Below are positions 8,414-16,911 of a DNA stretch of 64,000 nucleotides, one piece after another; position 1 is the stretch's first letter; each line of letters starts with the position of its first letter. The DNA lies in assembly GCF_001294335.1 (NCBI RefSeq), contig NZ_LGKG01000001.1, positions 682,001 through 746,000 of the forward strand, written 5' to 3'. Made by a program: the position numbers and the translations under genes. This DNA is from Streptomyces chattanoogensis (GTDB lineage: Bacteria > Actinomycetota > Actinomycetes > Streptomycetales > Streptomycetaceae). Under the pieces are notes generated by a model. That model was not told the DNA's origin. It searched no databases and saw only the letters and a list, made by a program, of their open reading frames with translations.

Positions 8414-8659
8414 ATGGAACGCGACGGCCAACTCGAGCTCTACGGGTTCGTCGCCGACCGACTCAAGGACGCACACGCAAGAGTGCGGACACTGCAAGTC
8501 CCGGAGGGCGTACGGATGGCGCTGACCCGGAAGCTGCTCGTCATCACGGCCGCGGCTAAACACGATCTTGCGGACGCGGCAAGGCGTCTGGAGTGGTTCA
8601 TGGAAGACCTCGATGAAGGTCGTTATCCCGAAGATGTGCACCGCGACTCAAGTCCGTGA
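8414..8659 (+). CDS. Small conserved hypothetical protein between leuD and hupS
   Basis: An 81-residue acidic/basic helical protein (RDGQLELYGFVADRLKD at the start, EWFMEDLDEGRYPEDVH near the end). Streptomyces chromosomes carry a small gene of unknown function at this place. There is no signal peptide, membrane segment or recognisable motif. No ribosome binding site is present; CACAAT at 8402-8407 would be a -10 box placing the transcript start near the ATG, so the gene may be leaderless. Codon bias is typical of a real gene. Confidence 0.7.
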   Translation: MERDGQLELYGFVADRLKDAHARVRTLQVPEGVRMALTRKLLVITAAAKHDLADAARRLEWFMEDLDEGRYPEDVHRDSSP

Positions 8660-8704
8660 AGGTCGAGATTGTTGCGGCACAAGGGTGATTAGCCCGTTTC
8701 GTGT

Positions 8705-8733
8705 TTGATTTGCGGTATGTATCTGCCTAACGT
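8705..8733 (+). promoter_or_regulatory. hupS promoter
   Basis: TTGATT (8705-8710), a 17-bp spacer and TAACGT (8728-8733) in a locally AT-rich stretch, giving a leader of about 45 bases before the GTG at 8785, which has GAAGGGGA upstream. Confidence 0.55.
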
Positions 8734-8784
8734 GCGAAAAAGCTTGGAAACTTTCGTTCCAGCAATGTCTCCGAAGGGGAAGAC

Positions 8785-9438
8785 GTGAACAAGGCGCAGC
8801 TCGTAGAAGCCATTGCCGACAAGCTCGGCGGCCGCCAGAACGCCGCGGACGCGGTGGACGCGGTACTGGACGCAATCGTCCGTGCAGTTGTCGGCGGCGA
8901 CCGTGTTTCGGTCACCGGATTCGGCTCGTTCGAGAAGGTCGACCGTCCGGCCCGCTATGCCCGCAACCCGCAGACGGGTGAGCGCGTGCGGGTCAAGAAG
9001 ACCTCGGTGCCGCGATTCCGCGCCGGTCAGGGCTTCAAGGACCTGGTGAGCGGCTCGAAGAAGCTCCCCAAGGGCGGCGAGGTTGCCGTCAAGAAGGCCC
9101 CCAAGGGCAGCCTGACGGGCGCGGCCGCCCCGACGGTGAAGAAGGCCGCCGCGAAGAAGGCAGCTGCCAAGAAGGCCGCTGCCAAGAAGGTGACGGCGAA
9201 GAAGGCCGCGGCGAAGAAGGCACCCGCGAAGAAGGTCACCGCGAAGAAGGTGACGGCGAAGAAGGCACCCGCGAAGGCCGCAGCCAAGAAGACGACGGCG
9301 GCGAAGAAGACCACGGCCAAGAAGGCCACCGCGAAGAAGACCGCCCCCGCCAAGAAGGCGACGGCGAAGAAGGCGCCCGCCAAGAAGGCCACGGCGCGCA
9401 AGACCACCGCCAAGAAGACCACCGCCCGCAAGCGGTGA
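8785..9438 (+). CDS. hupS: HU-type nucleoid protein with lysine/alanine-rich tail
   Basis: A 217-residue two-part nucleoid protein. Residues 1-94 are a complete HU domain: [16 protein letters not shown], the signature [20 protein letters not shown] and the DNA-binding arm ending in [13 protein letters not shown]. From about residue 115 to the end the sequence is a low-complexity tail of repeated KKA, AAKK and TAKK units, like histone H1. This architecture is the HupS (Hup2) type of actinobacteria, distinct from the short HupA; in Streptomyces HupS helps compact spore chromosomes. The GTG start has a good binding site, and a hairpin terminator follows. Confidence 0.95.
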   Translation: MNKAQLVEAIADKLGGRQNAADAVDAVLDAIVRAVVGGDRVSVTGFGSFEKVDRPARYARNPQTGERVRVKKTSVPRFRAGQGFKDLVSGSKKLPKGGEVAVKKAPKGSLTGAAAPTVKKAAAKKAAAKKAAAKKVTAKKAAAKKAPAKKVTAKKVTAKKAPAKAAAKKTTAAKKTTAKKATAKKTAPAKKATAKKAPAKKATARKTTAKKTTARKR

Positions 9439-9456
9439 ACAGCGGCGACGCCAAGC

Positions 9457-9492
9457 GCCGGGCCGGTCTCCCTTCGGGGAGCCCGGCCCGCG
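9457..9492 (+). terminator. Terminator of hupS
   Basis: A GC-rich hairpin with a CTTCG-type loop (CCGGGCC... / ...GGCCCGG arms around 9471-9477) about 20 bases after the hupS stop; the stem has a few mismatches. Confidence 0.65.
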
Positions 9493-9530
9493 GTGCGTTC
9501 ACGGCAGGGCCCTGAACTAGGCTTTCTCCC

Positions 9531-9776
9531 ATGCAGGCCACCGCGTACACCTACGACGACGCCACTCGCTCCGGCAGCGTGCTGCTGGACGACGGCACCC
9601 CGCTGCCCTTCGACGCGGCGGCGTTCGACGCGGGCGGGCTGCGGCTGCTGCGCCCTGGTCAGCGGGTGCGGATCGAGTTCGCGGGTGAGGCGGGCGGGGG
9701 CGACGGCGCCGAAGCGGGCGCGGAGGGCGCGGGCGACGGCCGGCGGATCGTCCTCATCACGCTCCAGACGCTCTGA
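9531..9776 (+). CDS. Small conserved hypothetical protein
   Basis: An 81-residue protein. The first part (ATAYTYDDATRSGSVLLDDGTPLPFDA) and the LRLLRPGQRVRIEF segment look like a short beta-barrel of the OB/cold-shock type, but no nucleic-acid-binding motif is clear. A glycine/alanine/glutamate linker (residues 57-69) precedes the final strand RRIVLITLQTL. TAGGCT at 9518-9523 would fit a -10 box for a near-leaderless message; no ribosome binding site is seen. The 3' end overlaps the convergent cofC gene by 20 bases. Function unknown. Confidence 0.65.
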   Translation: MQATAYTYDDATRSGSVLLDDGTPLPFDAAAFDAGGLRLLRPGQRVRIEFAGEAGGGDGAEAGAEGAGDGRRIVLITLQTL

Positions 9777-10461
9777 CGCCGGACGGCAGGCTCTGAGGGC
9801 CTGTGCGGGCACCGAACGCCAGCCGCGGCGCCTGGCGCGCCGTATGCGGCCCCACGCCCAGCGCCAGCGCCGCCCGCAGATCTTCACCGGTGTCCACATC
9901 CCGCCGCACCGACGGCACCTCGAGCGCGGTGATCTCCCGCGCCCCGGACGCCAGGTGACGCGCCCGCGAAGCGCCGCCGAATGCCGGTGCCAATTCCACG
10001 CCGGAAGTCGCACTGAGAAGTGTTGTCCCGATATCCGCCGCATCCGCGAGAAATGCGCGGGGAAATAGCGCGGCGGAATGGAGCACCAGTTCCAGCTCGG
10101 CCGGACGCAACGCCGGAAGATCGGCGTTCAGCGCCGCCACCGGGGCACCGGGGCGGCGCGCCCGTACCGCGTCCGCACCGTGCGCAAGCGCGGCGTTGAG
10201 CCCGCGGCCCGGAGTGTCGGGCACGATGCGCGCCCCCAGGGCCGCCAGCCGCTCCCCGGCCTCCGGATCGTCCGTGACAACCGCCACATCGCGCACATCG
10301 TCACAGGCCAGCGCGGCGGACACGGTGTCCAGGGCGAATGCGAGGGCCAACTGCGGCCGGAAGCGTTCACCGGCGGCCTTTGCGAGCCTGCTTTTGGCCC
10401 GCACCAGGGGTTTCAGCGGCACGACCAGGCTCCAGCCCGCATCCGCTCCGTCTCTTGTCAT
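9757..10461 (-). CDS. cofC: 2-phospho-L-lactate (or PEP) guanylyltransferase
   Basis: A CofC/FbiD-type nucleotidyltransferase, which activates 2-phospholactate or phosphoenolpyruvate with GTP for coenzyme F420 synthesis. The N-terminal SLVVPLKPLVRAKSRLA (about residues 11-27) holds the GTP-binding lysine and arginine region. VAVVTDDPEAG, PGRGLNAALAHG and ALNADLPALRP are family blocks, the last containing the metal-binding aspartate. The ATG at 10461 is used; a GTG 7 codons upstream (10482) is also possible, and neither has a strong binding site. It is convergent with the preceding small gene and divergent from the acyltransferase gene. Confidence 0.88.
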   Translation of the reverse strand: MTRDGADAGWSLVVPLKPLVRAKSRLAKAAGERFRPQLALAFALDTVSAALACDDVRDVAVVTDDPEAGERLAALGARIVPDTPGRGLNAALAHGADAVRARRPGAPVAALNADLPALRPAELELVLHSAALFPRAFLADAADIGTTLLSATSGVELAPAFGGASRARHLASGAREITALEVPSVRRDVDTGEDLRAALALGVGPHTARQAPRLAFGARTGPQSLPSGVRASGA

Positions 10462-10601
10462 CCGCAGCATTCTCGCCCGCACCCGCCGTCGACCGACAGC
10501 GGCGGGGTTACGGTGTTCTCGACATAGCGGGTACCCGGAGCGACACTTGTGCGGCTGCCGGCCCGGCGCAGCTTCGCAGGTCCCACAAGGAGGGTGTCCA
10601 A

Positions 10602-11450
10602 GTGTCCCGCCGCAGAATCGGCTTCTGGTACCGCTTGGCCGCGGTCATCTGCAAACCGCCGCTCTTGGTTCTGTTCAAGCGGGACTGGCAGGGAATGGAG
10701 CACATTCCGGCTGACGGCGGATTTATCACCGCGGTCAACCACAACTCGTATCTCGACCCGCTCGCCTATGCGCACTATCAGTACAACACCGGACGGGTTC
10801 CGCGATTCCTCGCCAAGTCCGGGCTCTTCAAGAGCGGCTTTGTCGGACTGATGATGCGGCGCCTCGAACAGATCCCCGTCTACCGGGAAACCACCGACGC
10901 GGCCACCGCGTTCCGGGCCGCCGTCGCCGCGATCGACAAGGGCGAGTGCGTCGCCTTCTACCCCGAGGGCACCCTCACCCGCGACCCCGAGATGTGGCCC
11001 ATGCAGGGCAAGACCGGTGCCGCACGTGTGGCGTTGCTGACCAAGGCACCGGTCATTCCCGTCGCCCAGTGGGGCGCGAATGCGGTGATGCCGCCGTACG
11101 CCAAGGAGAAGAAGCTCCGGCTCTTCCCGCGCAAGACACTCAGGGTGAAGGCGGGCCCGCCGGTCGACCTGAGCGAGTTCTACGGCAAGGAGCCCACCGC
11201 CGAGGTGCTGCGCGCCGTCACCGAGACCATCATGGCCGCGATCACCGAGCAGCTGGCCCTGCTGCGCGACGAGCCCGCGCCCGCCGAACCGTACGACTAC
11301 CGCAAGGCCATCGCCCGCGAGCGCCGCGCCGCCCGAGAGGCCGCCAAGGCCGCCACGGACGCGCTCATGGAGCCCGGCCGGGGCGGGGCCGTCGCCGCTA
11401 CCGAGCGGGCCGGAAGCACCCCGCAGGCACAGGAGGATGACAGCAAGTGA
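10602..11450 (+). CDS. 1-acyl-sn-glycerol-3-phosphate acyltransferase (PlsC family)
   Basis: A 282-residue membrane-associated acyltransferase of the PlsC/LPLAT family, probably forming phosphatidic acid from lysophosphatidate. The HX4D catalytic motif is NHNSYLD (about residues 45-51). Motif III is AFYPEGTLTRDP, and the motif IV region is APVIPVAQWG. The C-terminal 60 residues are a charged, alanine-rich extension without known function. The GTG at 10602 has AAGGAGGG upstream and gives the usual SRRRIGFWYRLAAV beginning. The gene overlaps gpsA by 4 bases, which couples acylation with glycerol-3-phosphate supply. Confidence 0.93.
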   Translation: MSRRRIGFWYRLAAVICKPPLLVLFKRDWQGMEHIPADGGFITAVNHNSYLDPLAYAHYQYNTGRVPRFLAKSGLFKSGFVGLMMRRLEQIPVYRETTDAATAFRAAVAAIDKGECVAFYPEGTLTRDPEMWPMQGKTGAARVALLTKAPVIPVAQWGANAVMPPYAKEKKLRLFPRKTLRVKAGPPVDLSEFYGKEPTAEVLRAVTETIMAAITEQLALLRDEPAPAEPYDYRKAIARERRAAREAAKAATDALMEPGRGGAVAATERAGSTPQAQEDDSK

Positions 11451-12448
11451 CGCGCTGCGCCGTCTTCGGCACGGGGTCCTGGGGCACCGCATTCGCGATG
11501 GTGCTCGCCGACGCGGGATGCGAGGTGACCCTCTGGGGGCGCCGCGCGGGCGTCGTCGACGCCATCAACACCGGCCGCACCAACCCCGACTACCTGCCCG
11601 GGGTCACCCTCCCCGAGTCCGTACGGGCCACCACCGACCCGGCGGAAGCGGCCCGTGACGCGGACTTCACCGTCCTCGCCGTCCCCTCGCAGACCCTGCG
11701 CGCGAACCTCACCGAGTGGGCGCCCCTGCTGGCCGACGACACGGTCCTGGTCTCCCTCATGAAGGGTGTCGAACTGGGCACTGCCAAGCGCATGAGCGAG
11801 GTCATCGAGGAAGTTGCCAAGGTTCCCGCCGCTCGCGTCGCAGTGCTGACCGGCCCCAACCTCGCCAAGGAGATTGCCGCCCGCCAGCCCGCCGCCGCGG
11901 TCGTGGCCTGCGCCGACGAAGCGGTCGCCCGGCGGCTGCAGACCGCCTGCCACACCCCGTACTTCCGCCCGTACACCAACACCGACGTGGTCGGCTGCGA
12001 ACTGGGCGGTGCGGTCAAGAACGTCATCGCGCTCGCCGTCGGCATCGCCACCGGCATGGGCCTGGGCGACAACGCCAAGGCGTCCCTGATCACCCGGGGC
12101 CTGGCCGAGACGACCCGCCTGGGCCTGGCCATGGGCGCCGACGCGCACACCTTCGCGGGCCTGGCCGGCATGGGAGACCTGGTCGCCACCTGCTCCTCGC
12201 CGCTGTCGCGCAACAACACCTTCGGTACCAACCTGGGCCGCGGCATGACGCTGGAGGAGACCATCGCGGTCACCAAGCAGACCGCCGAGGGCGTCAAGTC
12301 GTGCGAGTCCGTTCGGGATCTGGCCCGCCGGCACGGCGTCGACATGCCGCTGACCGAGACGGTCGTGGACATCGTCCACGAGGGCAAGCCGCCGATGCTC
12401 GCCCTCAAGGACCTGATGTCGCGCACCGCCAAGCCGGAGAGGCACTGA
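11447..12448 (+). CDS. gpsA: Glycerol-3-phosphate dehydrogenase [NAD(P)+]
   Basis: A 333-residue soluble enzyme that reduces dihydroxyacetone phosphate to sn-glycerol-3-phosphate, the backbone of phospholipids. The Rossmann motif is FGTGSWGTAFA (residues 7-17). The catalytic lysine is in GGAVKNVIALAVG, and GDLVATCSSPLSRNN is the conserved substrate-binding region. The GTG start overlaps the acyltransferase stop in a GTGA arrangement, indicating translational coupling in a lipid-precursor operon. Confidence 0.97.
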   Translation: MTRCAVFGTGSWGTAFAMVLADAGCEVTLWGRRAGVVDAINTGRTNPDYLPGVTLPESVRATTDPAEAARDADFTVLAVPSQTLRANLTEWAPLLADDTVLVSLMKGVELGTAKRMSEVIEEVAKVPAARVAVLTGPNLAKEIAARQPAAAVVACADEAVARRLQTACHTPYFRPYTNTDVVGCELGGAVKNVIALAVGIATGMGLGDNAKASLITRGLAETTRLGLAMGADAHTFAGLAGMGDLVATCSSPLSRNNTFGTNLGRGMTLEETIAVTKQTAEGVKSCESVRDLARRHGVDMPLTETVVDIVHEGKPPMLALKDLMSRTAKPERH

Positions 12449-12490
12449 AGGGGCCGGGGCCCGTCCGGCGGTACGACCCGGTGCCGAGCA

Positions 12491-12519
12491 CTGACTCCCG
12501 GCCACCCAGCAGGTACTCT
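12491..12519 (+). promoter_or_regulatory. ddl promoter, giving a probably leaderless message
   Basis: CTGACT (12491-12496), a 17-bp spacer and TACTCT (12514-12519). The -10 box ends 9 bases before the ddl ATG, and no Shine-Dalgarno sequence precedes the ATG. This is the spacing expected for a leaderless transcript. Confidence 0.5.
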
Positions 12520-12528
12520 CAACGCGTT

Positions 12529-13665
12529 ATGAGCAGCCAGACCTCCTCCCACAAGCCCCGCGTCGCCGTCGTCTTCGGCGGCCGCAGCTCCGAGCACGGC
12601 ATCTCCGTGGTCACCGCCGGCGCCGTCATGCGCGCCATCGACCGCGAGAAGTACGACGTGCTGCCCATCGGCATCACCACCGACGGGCGCTGGGCGCTGA
12701 CCGCCGACGACCCCGAGCGGATGGCCATCGCGGACCGGCAGCTGCCCACCGTGGCCGCGCTCGCCGAGTCCACCGAGGGCGGGGTTGTGCTCCCGGTCGA
12801 CCCGACCAACCGCGAGATCGTCTACACCGAGCCCGGCTCGGTGCCCAAGGCCCTCGGCGAGGTCGACGTCGTCTTCCCCGTCCTGCACGGCCCCTACGGC
12901 GAGGACGGCACCCTCCAGGGCCTGCTGGAGCTCTCCGGCGTCCCCTACGTCGGCTCGGGCGTCCTCGCCTCCGCCGTCGGCCAGGACAAGGACTACATGA
13001 AGCGGGTGTTCACCTCCTTCGGGCTGCCCGTCGGCCCGTACGAGGTCATCCGCCCCCGTGAGTGGGAACAGGACCCTGCGGCCGCCCGCAAGAAGATCGT
13101 CGACTTCGCCGGCGACCACGGCTGGCCGCTGTTCGTGAAGCCCGCACGGGCCGGTTCGTCCATCGGCATCACCAAGGTCGACGACCTCGCGGGCCTGGAC
13201 GACGCCATCGAGGAGGCCCGCCGCCACGACCCCAAGGTCATCGTCGAGGCGCTGCTGCGCGGCCGCGAGATCGAGTGCGGGGTGCTGGAGTTCGAGGACG
13301 GCCCGCGCGCCAGCGTCCCGGCCGAGATCCCGCCCGTCACCGCGCACGACTTCTACGACTTCGAGGCCAAGTACATCGACTCGGCCGACGGCATCGTGCC
13401 CGCCCCGCTGACCCCCGAGCAGACCGCCGAGGTGCAGCGGCTGGCCGTCGAGGCCTTCGAGGCGGCCTCCTGCGAGGGCCTGGTGCGTTCGGACTTCTTC
13501 CTGCAGGACAACGGCGAGTTCGTGATCAACGAGATCAATACGCTGCCCGGCTTCACGCCCATCTCGATGTACCCGCGGATGTGGCAGGAGAGCGGTGTGA
13601 GCTACCCGGAGCTGATCGACCGGCTGCTGCAGGCCGCGCTGACCCGCTCCACGGGGCTGCGCTGA
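12529..13665 (+). CDS. ddl: D-alanine--D-alanine ligase
   Basis: A 378-residue ATP-grasp ligase that makes the D-Ala-D-Ala dipeptide for peptidoglycan. The N-terminal VFGGRSSEHGISV, VFPVLHGPYGEDGTLQGLLE, the ATP-binding KPARAGSSIGI and the terminal INEINTLPGFTPISMYP are all diagnostic. Length and motifs fit an ordinary Ddl, not a D-Ala-D-Lac (VanA-type) ligase, although the omega-loop specificity residue should be checked by alignment. The ATG at 12529 lacks a ribosome binding site and appears to be at the transcript start. It lies 80 bases after gpsA. Confidence 0.96.
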   Translation: MSSQTSSHKPRVAVVFGGRSSEHGISVVTAGAVMRAIDREKYDVLPIGITTDGRWALTADDPERMAIADRQLPTVAALAESTEGGVVLPVDPTNREIVYTEPGSVPKALGEVDVVFPVLHGPYGEDGTLQGLLELSGVPYVGSGVLASAVGQDKDYMKRVFTSFGLPVGPYEVIRPREWEQDPAAARKKIVDFAGDHGWPLFVKPARAGSSIGITKVDDLAGLDDAIEEARRHDPKVIVEALLRGREIECGVLEFEDGPRASVPAEIPPVTAHDFYDFEAKYIDSADGIVPAPLTPEQTAEVQRLAVEAFEAASCEGLVRSDFFLQDNGEFVINEINTLPGFTPISMYPRMWQESGVSYPELIDRLLQAALTRSTGLR

Positions 13666-13671
13666 GCGGCT

Positions 13672-14148
13672 CTAGACGCCCGTCGGAACGGTCCTCTTGA
13701 CGGCGCCCGCGAGGTCGGTGAGCACATTGACCTCGGGGGCGTACTTCCCCGGCACGGTCACCTCGACATAGGCCTTGCGCAGCACGGTCGTGAAGCGGTA
13801 ACCGTCGTCCTGCTTCTCGAACAGCCACTGGACGCCGTCGACCTCCGCCGCGTCCGCCCTGGGGTTGTAATGTTCACTCCCGTACGTCAGAACGTCGGGC
13901 TTGGCCACTCCACAGCGCAGTGTCACGGCAGGATCGCCCCATATGGCAGTGAAGTCGGAGACGGGCTCGGCGGTACCGCGCCGCAGCCCGTCCACGGTCT
14001 TCGGCAACTCCTTGTGGAGCGCCCGGCAGTGGCGCGCCGCGCCGCCCTGGGGGGAGGGCACCGCGACATCCGGCGAAGCGCAGCCCGCCGCCGCGAACAG
14101 CACGGTGAGCAGCGAAGGAAGGGCCAGGTACGGGCGGCGCACGGACAT
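13672..14148 (-). CDS. DUF3515 family lipoprotein
   Basis: A 158-residue secreted protein of the DUF3515 family, function unknown, conserved next to thiL in Streptomyces. The N-terminus MSVRRPYLALPSLLTVLF is a signal peptide ending in AAAGC, a lipobox, so it is probably a lipoprotein anchored outside the membrane. Two further cysteines (HCRAL and LRCGV) may form a disulfide. The ATG at 14148 is chosen as it gives a compact signal peptide; an in-frame ATG at 14163 is possible. The 3' end is only 6 bases from the convergent ddl stop, with no obvious terminator. Confidence 0.8.
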   Translation of the reverse strand: MSVRRPYLALPSLLTVLFAAAGCASPDVAVPSPQGGAARHCRALHKELPKTVDGLRRGTAEPVSDFTAIWGDPAVTLRCGVAKPDVLTYGSEHYNPRADAAEVDGVQWLFEKQDDGYRFTTVLRKAYVEVTVPGKYAPEVNVLTDLAGAVKRTVPTGV

Positions 14149-14172
14149 CACCCGGCCGAGCATACGGGGGAA

Positions 14173-14406
14173 CTACAGATGAACCACCGGGCAGGTGAGC
14201 GTCCGCGTGATGCCCTCCACTTGCTGGACCTTGGCGACCACCATGCGGCCCAGCTCGTCCACGGTGTCGGCCTGCGCCCGCACGATCACGTCATAGGGTC
14301 CGGTCACGTCCTCGGCCTGCAGCACGCCGGGGATCTTCGCGATCACCTCTGCCACGGCGGAGGCCTTGCCGACCTCGGTCTGGATCAGGATGTACGCCTG
14401 TACCAC
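14173..14406 (-). CDS. Stand-alone Lrp/AsnC ligand-binding (RAM) domain protein
   Basis: A 77-residue protein consisting only of the effector-binding alpha-beta domain of Lrp/AsnC regulators (AYILIQTEVGKASAVAEVI, GPYDVIVRAQADTVDELG, VEGITRTLTCPVVHL), without the helix-turn-helix. Such SraD/RAM proteins form ring-like oligomers and may sense amino acids or modulate full-length Lrp proteins; the ligand is unknown. GTG at 14406 with GGAGGT upstream is a strong start. It precedes the DUF3515 gene on the same strand and is divergent from thiL. Confidence 0.88.
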   Translation of the reverse strand: MVQAYILIQTEVGKASAVAEVIAKIPGVLQAEDVTGPYDVIVRAQADTVDELGRMVVAKVQQVEGITRTLTCPVVHL

Positions 14407-14564
14407 GGGACCTCCAGGGCGGCTACCGGGATCATGTGGGAAGAAGGGACGCCACGGTACCGCGTCACCGTGCGGAGCGGGGAGACCCGCGCGGTGAAAG
14501 CGGCGAGTGCGGCGCAGTCGTCAGCCAAGTACGGACGGTCCGTACGCATGGGAAGGGCAACAGC

Positions 14565-15524
14565 ATGAAGGGCACCGTGGGCGAGCTGGGGGAATTCGGG
14601 CTGATCAAGGAGCTCACCGCCCGGCTCACTTCCACCCCGGCCGTACGCATCGGGCCGGGGGACGACGCCGCGGTGGTCACCGCGCCCGACCGGAGGGTGG
14701 TGGCCAGCACCGACGTCCTCCTGGAAGGCCGGCACTTCCGCCGTGACTGGTCCACCGCCTACGACGTCGGCCGCAAGGCCGCCGCACAGAACCTCGCCGA
14801 CATCGCGGCCATGGGCGCGGTGCCCACCGCGATCCTGCTCGGGCTGGTCGTCCCCGCGGAACTCCCCGCAACCTGGGCGACCGAGCTGATGGACGGGCTG
14901 CGCGACGAATGCCAGGTGGCCGGCGCCGCGGTGGTCGGCGGCGATGTCGTACGCGGCGAGATCATCACCGTCGCCATCACCGCGCTCGGCGATCTGCGCA
15001 ATGCCGAACCGGTCACCCGCGGCGGCGCCCAGCCCGGCGATGTGGTCGCGGTGACCGGCTGGCTCGGCTGGTCCGCCGCCGGGCACGCCGTGCTCGCCCG
15101 CGGTTTCCGCTCGCCGCGCGCCTTCGTCGAGGCGCACCGCCGGCCCGAGCCCCCGTACCACGCGGGCCCCGCCGCCGCCGGACTCGGCGCCACGGCCATG
15201 ACGGACGTCAGCGACGGGCTGGTCGCCGACCTCGGGCACATCGCCGAGGCCAGCAAGGTCCGTATCGATCTGCGCTCCGCCGCCATCGACATCCCCTCGC
15301 AGATGTCCGACATCGGCACCGCCGTCGGCGTCGACCCGATGCAGTGGGTGCTCAACGGCGGCGAGGACCACGCCATCGTGGCCACCTTCCCGCCGGACGT
15401 GAAGCTGCCCGCGCGGTGGAAGGTCATCGGCGAGGTCCTCAACCCGTCCGCGCTGCCCCAGGTCACCGTGGACGGCGCCCCCTGGGCGAAGGCCGGCTGG
15501 GACCACTTCGGGGACAACGAGTAG
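14565..15524 (+). CDS. thiL: Thiamine-monophosphate kinase
   Basis: A 319-residue enzyme phosphorylating thiamine monophosphate to the active diphosphate. N-terminal [15 protein letters not shown], the metal/ATP motif GPGDDAAVV (about residues 30-38), [25 protein letters not shown] and the C-terminal [14 protein letters not shown] are family signatures. The ATG at 14565 has GGAAGGG 8 bases upstream. thiD follows 72 bases later, so this is a thiamine-maturation pair. Confidence 0.96.
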   Translation: MKGTVGELGEFGLIKELTARLTSTPAVRIGPGDDAAVVTAPDRRVVASTDVLLEGRHFRRDWSTAYDVGRKAAAQNLADIAAMGAVPTAILLGLVVPAELPATWATELMDGLRDECQVAGAAVVGGDVVRGEIITVAITALGDLRNAEPVTRGGAQPGDVVAVTGWLGWSAAGHAVLARGFRSPRAFVEAHRRPEPPYHAGPAAAGLGATAMTDVSDGLVADLGHIAEASKVRIDLRSAAIDIPSQMSDIGTAVGVDPMQWVLNGGEDHAIVATFPPDVKLPARWKVIGEVLNPSALPQVTVDGAPWAKAGWDHFGDNE

Positions 15525-15596
15525 AGGGGGCGGCGCGGTAGCGGCGTCTTCTGGGGGTGGAGGTCGGGTGACGGGAGGGCGAGTAGATTCGGCGGT

Positions 15597-16403
<807 letters not shown>

Positions 16404-16424
16404 ACCCCGCCCCGGGAACGGCAA

Positions 16425-16455
16425 AAGCCGGTCCACCACGACGGTGGACCGGCTT
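16425..16455. terminator. Bidirectional terminator, thiD / rpmB
   Basis: A 13-bp perfect inverted repeat (16425-16437 with 16443-16455), starting with AA and ending with TT, with a 5-base loop, between convergent genes. Confidence 0.85.
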
Positions 16456-16492
16456 CACAAGCAACCGGCTGGGCTGCGCTACGGCGAAGGCG

Positions 16493-16678
16493 TCAGCGCG
16501 AGACCTTGCCGGCCTTGATGCACGAGGTGCAGGCGTTCAGCTTCTTCGGCGTGCGCCCGACCACCGCACGGACCGTCTGGATGTTGGGGTTCCAACGACG
16601 GTTGGTACGGCGGTGCGAGTGCGAGACACTCTTGCCGAAGCCCGGCCCCTTGCCGCAGACGTCGCAGTTGGCAGCCAC
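16493..16678 (-). CDS. rpmB: 50S ribosomal protein L28, zinc-ribbon form
   Basis: A 61-residue large-subunit ribosomal protein. CDVCGKGP near the N-terminus and [10 protein letters not shown] near the C-terminus are the two CxxC pairs of the zinc-binding paralogue; the core [14 protein letters not shown] is the L28 signature. Streptomyces also carry zinc-free copies that are induced under zinc limitation, controlled by Zur; this copy is the zinc-containing type. GTG at 16678 follows GGAG. It is monocistronic and divergent from the DAK2 gene. Confidence 0.96.
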   Translation of the reverse strand: MAANCDVCGKGPGFGKSVSHSHRRTNRRWNPNIQTVRAVVGRTPKKLNACTSCIKAGKVSR

Positions 16679-16911
16679 GGGTCACTCCAAAGACTTCAGA
16701 TGCACTTACGGTGAAATCCTGACGGGCCGAGTGCATTGACCGACCGGCGTCGCCAGGAGAGGAAATGGCCCGATTTTCATCGGGCAACCGGAGCAGCATA
16801 CAACGACCGCTCCCGCACAACGAAACTACCATGCGCCTCCCGGCACCCGCCCCGGCCGCCCGGCCGGAGCGCGGCTACTCTGCGGTGCATCCCGTGATCC
16901 AGGAGGACGAT

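Noticed and set aside
9115..9438. The repeated AAGAAGGC units at the end of hupS as a satellite repeat
   Set aside because: They encode the normal lysine/alanine tail of HupS and are in frame throughout.
12529..13665. A vancomycin-resistance type D-Ala-D-Lac ligase
   Set aside because: No vanH or vanX neighbours, and the context (gpsA, thiL) is that of the housekeeping ddl.
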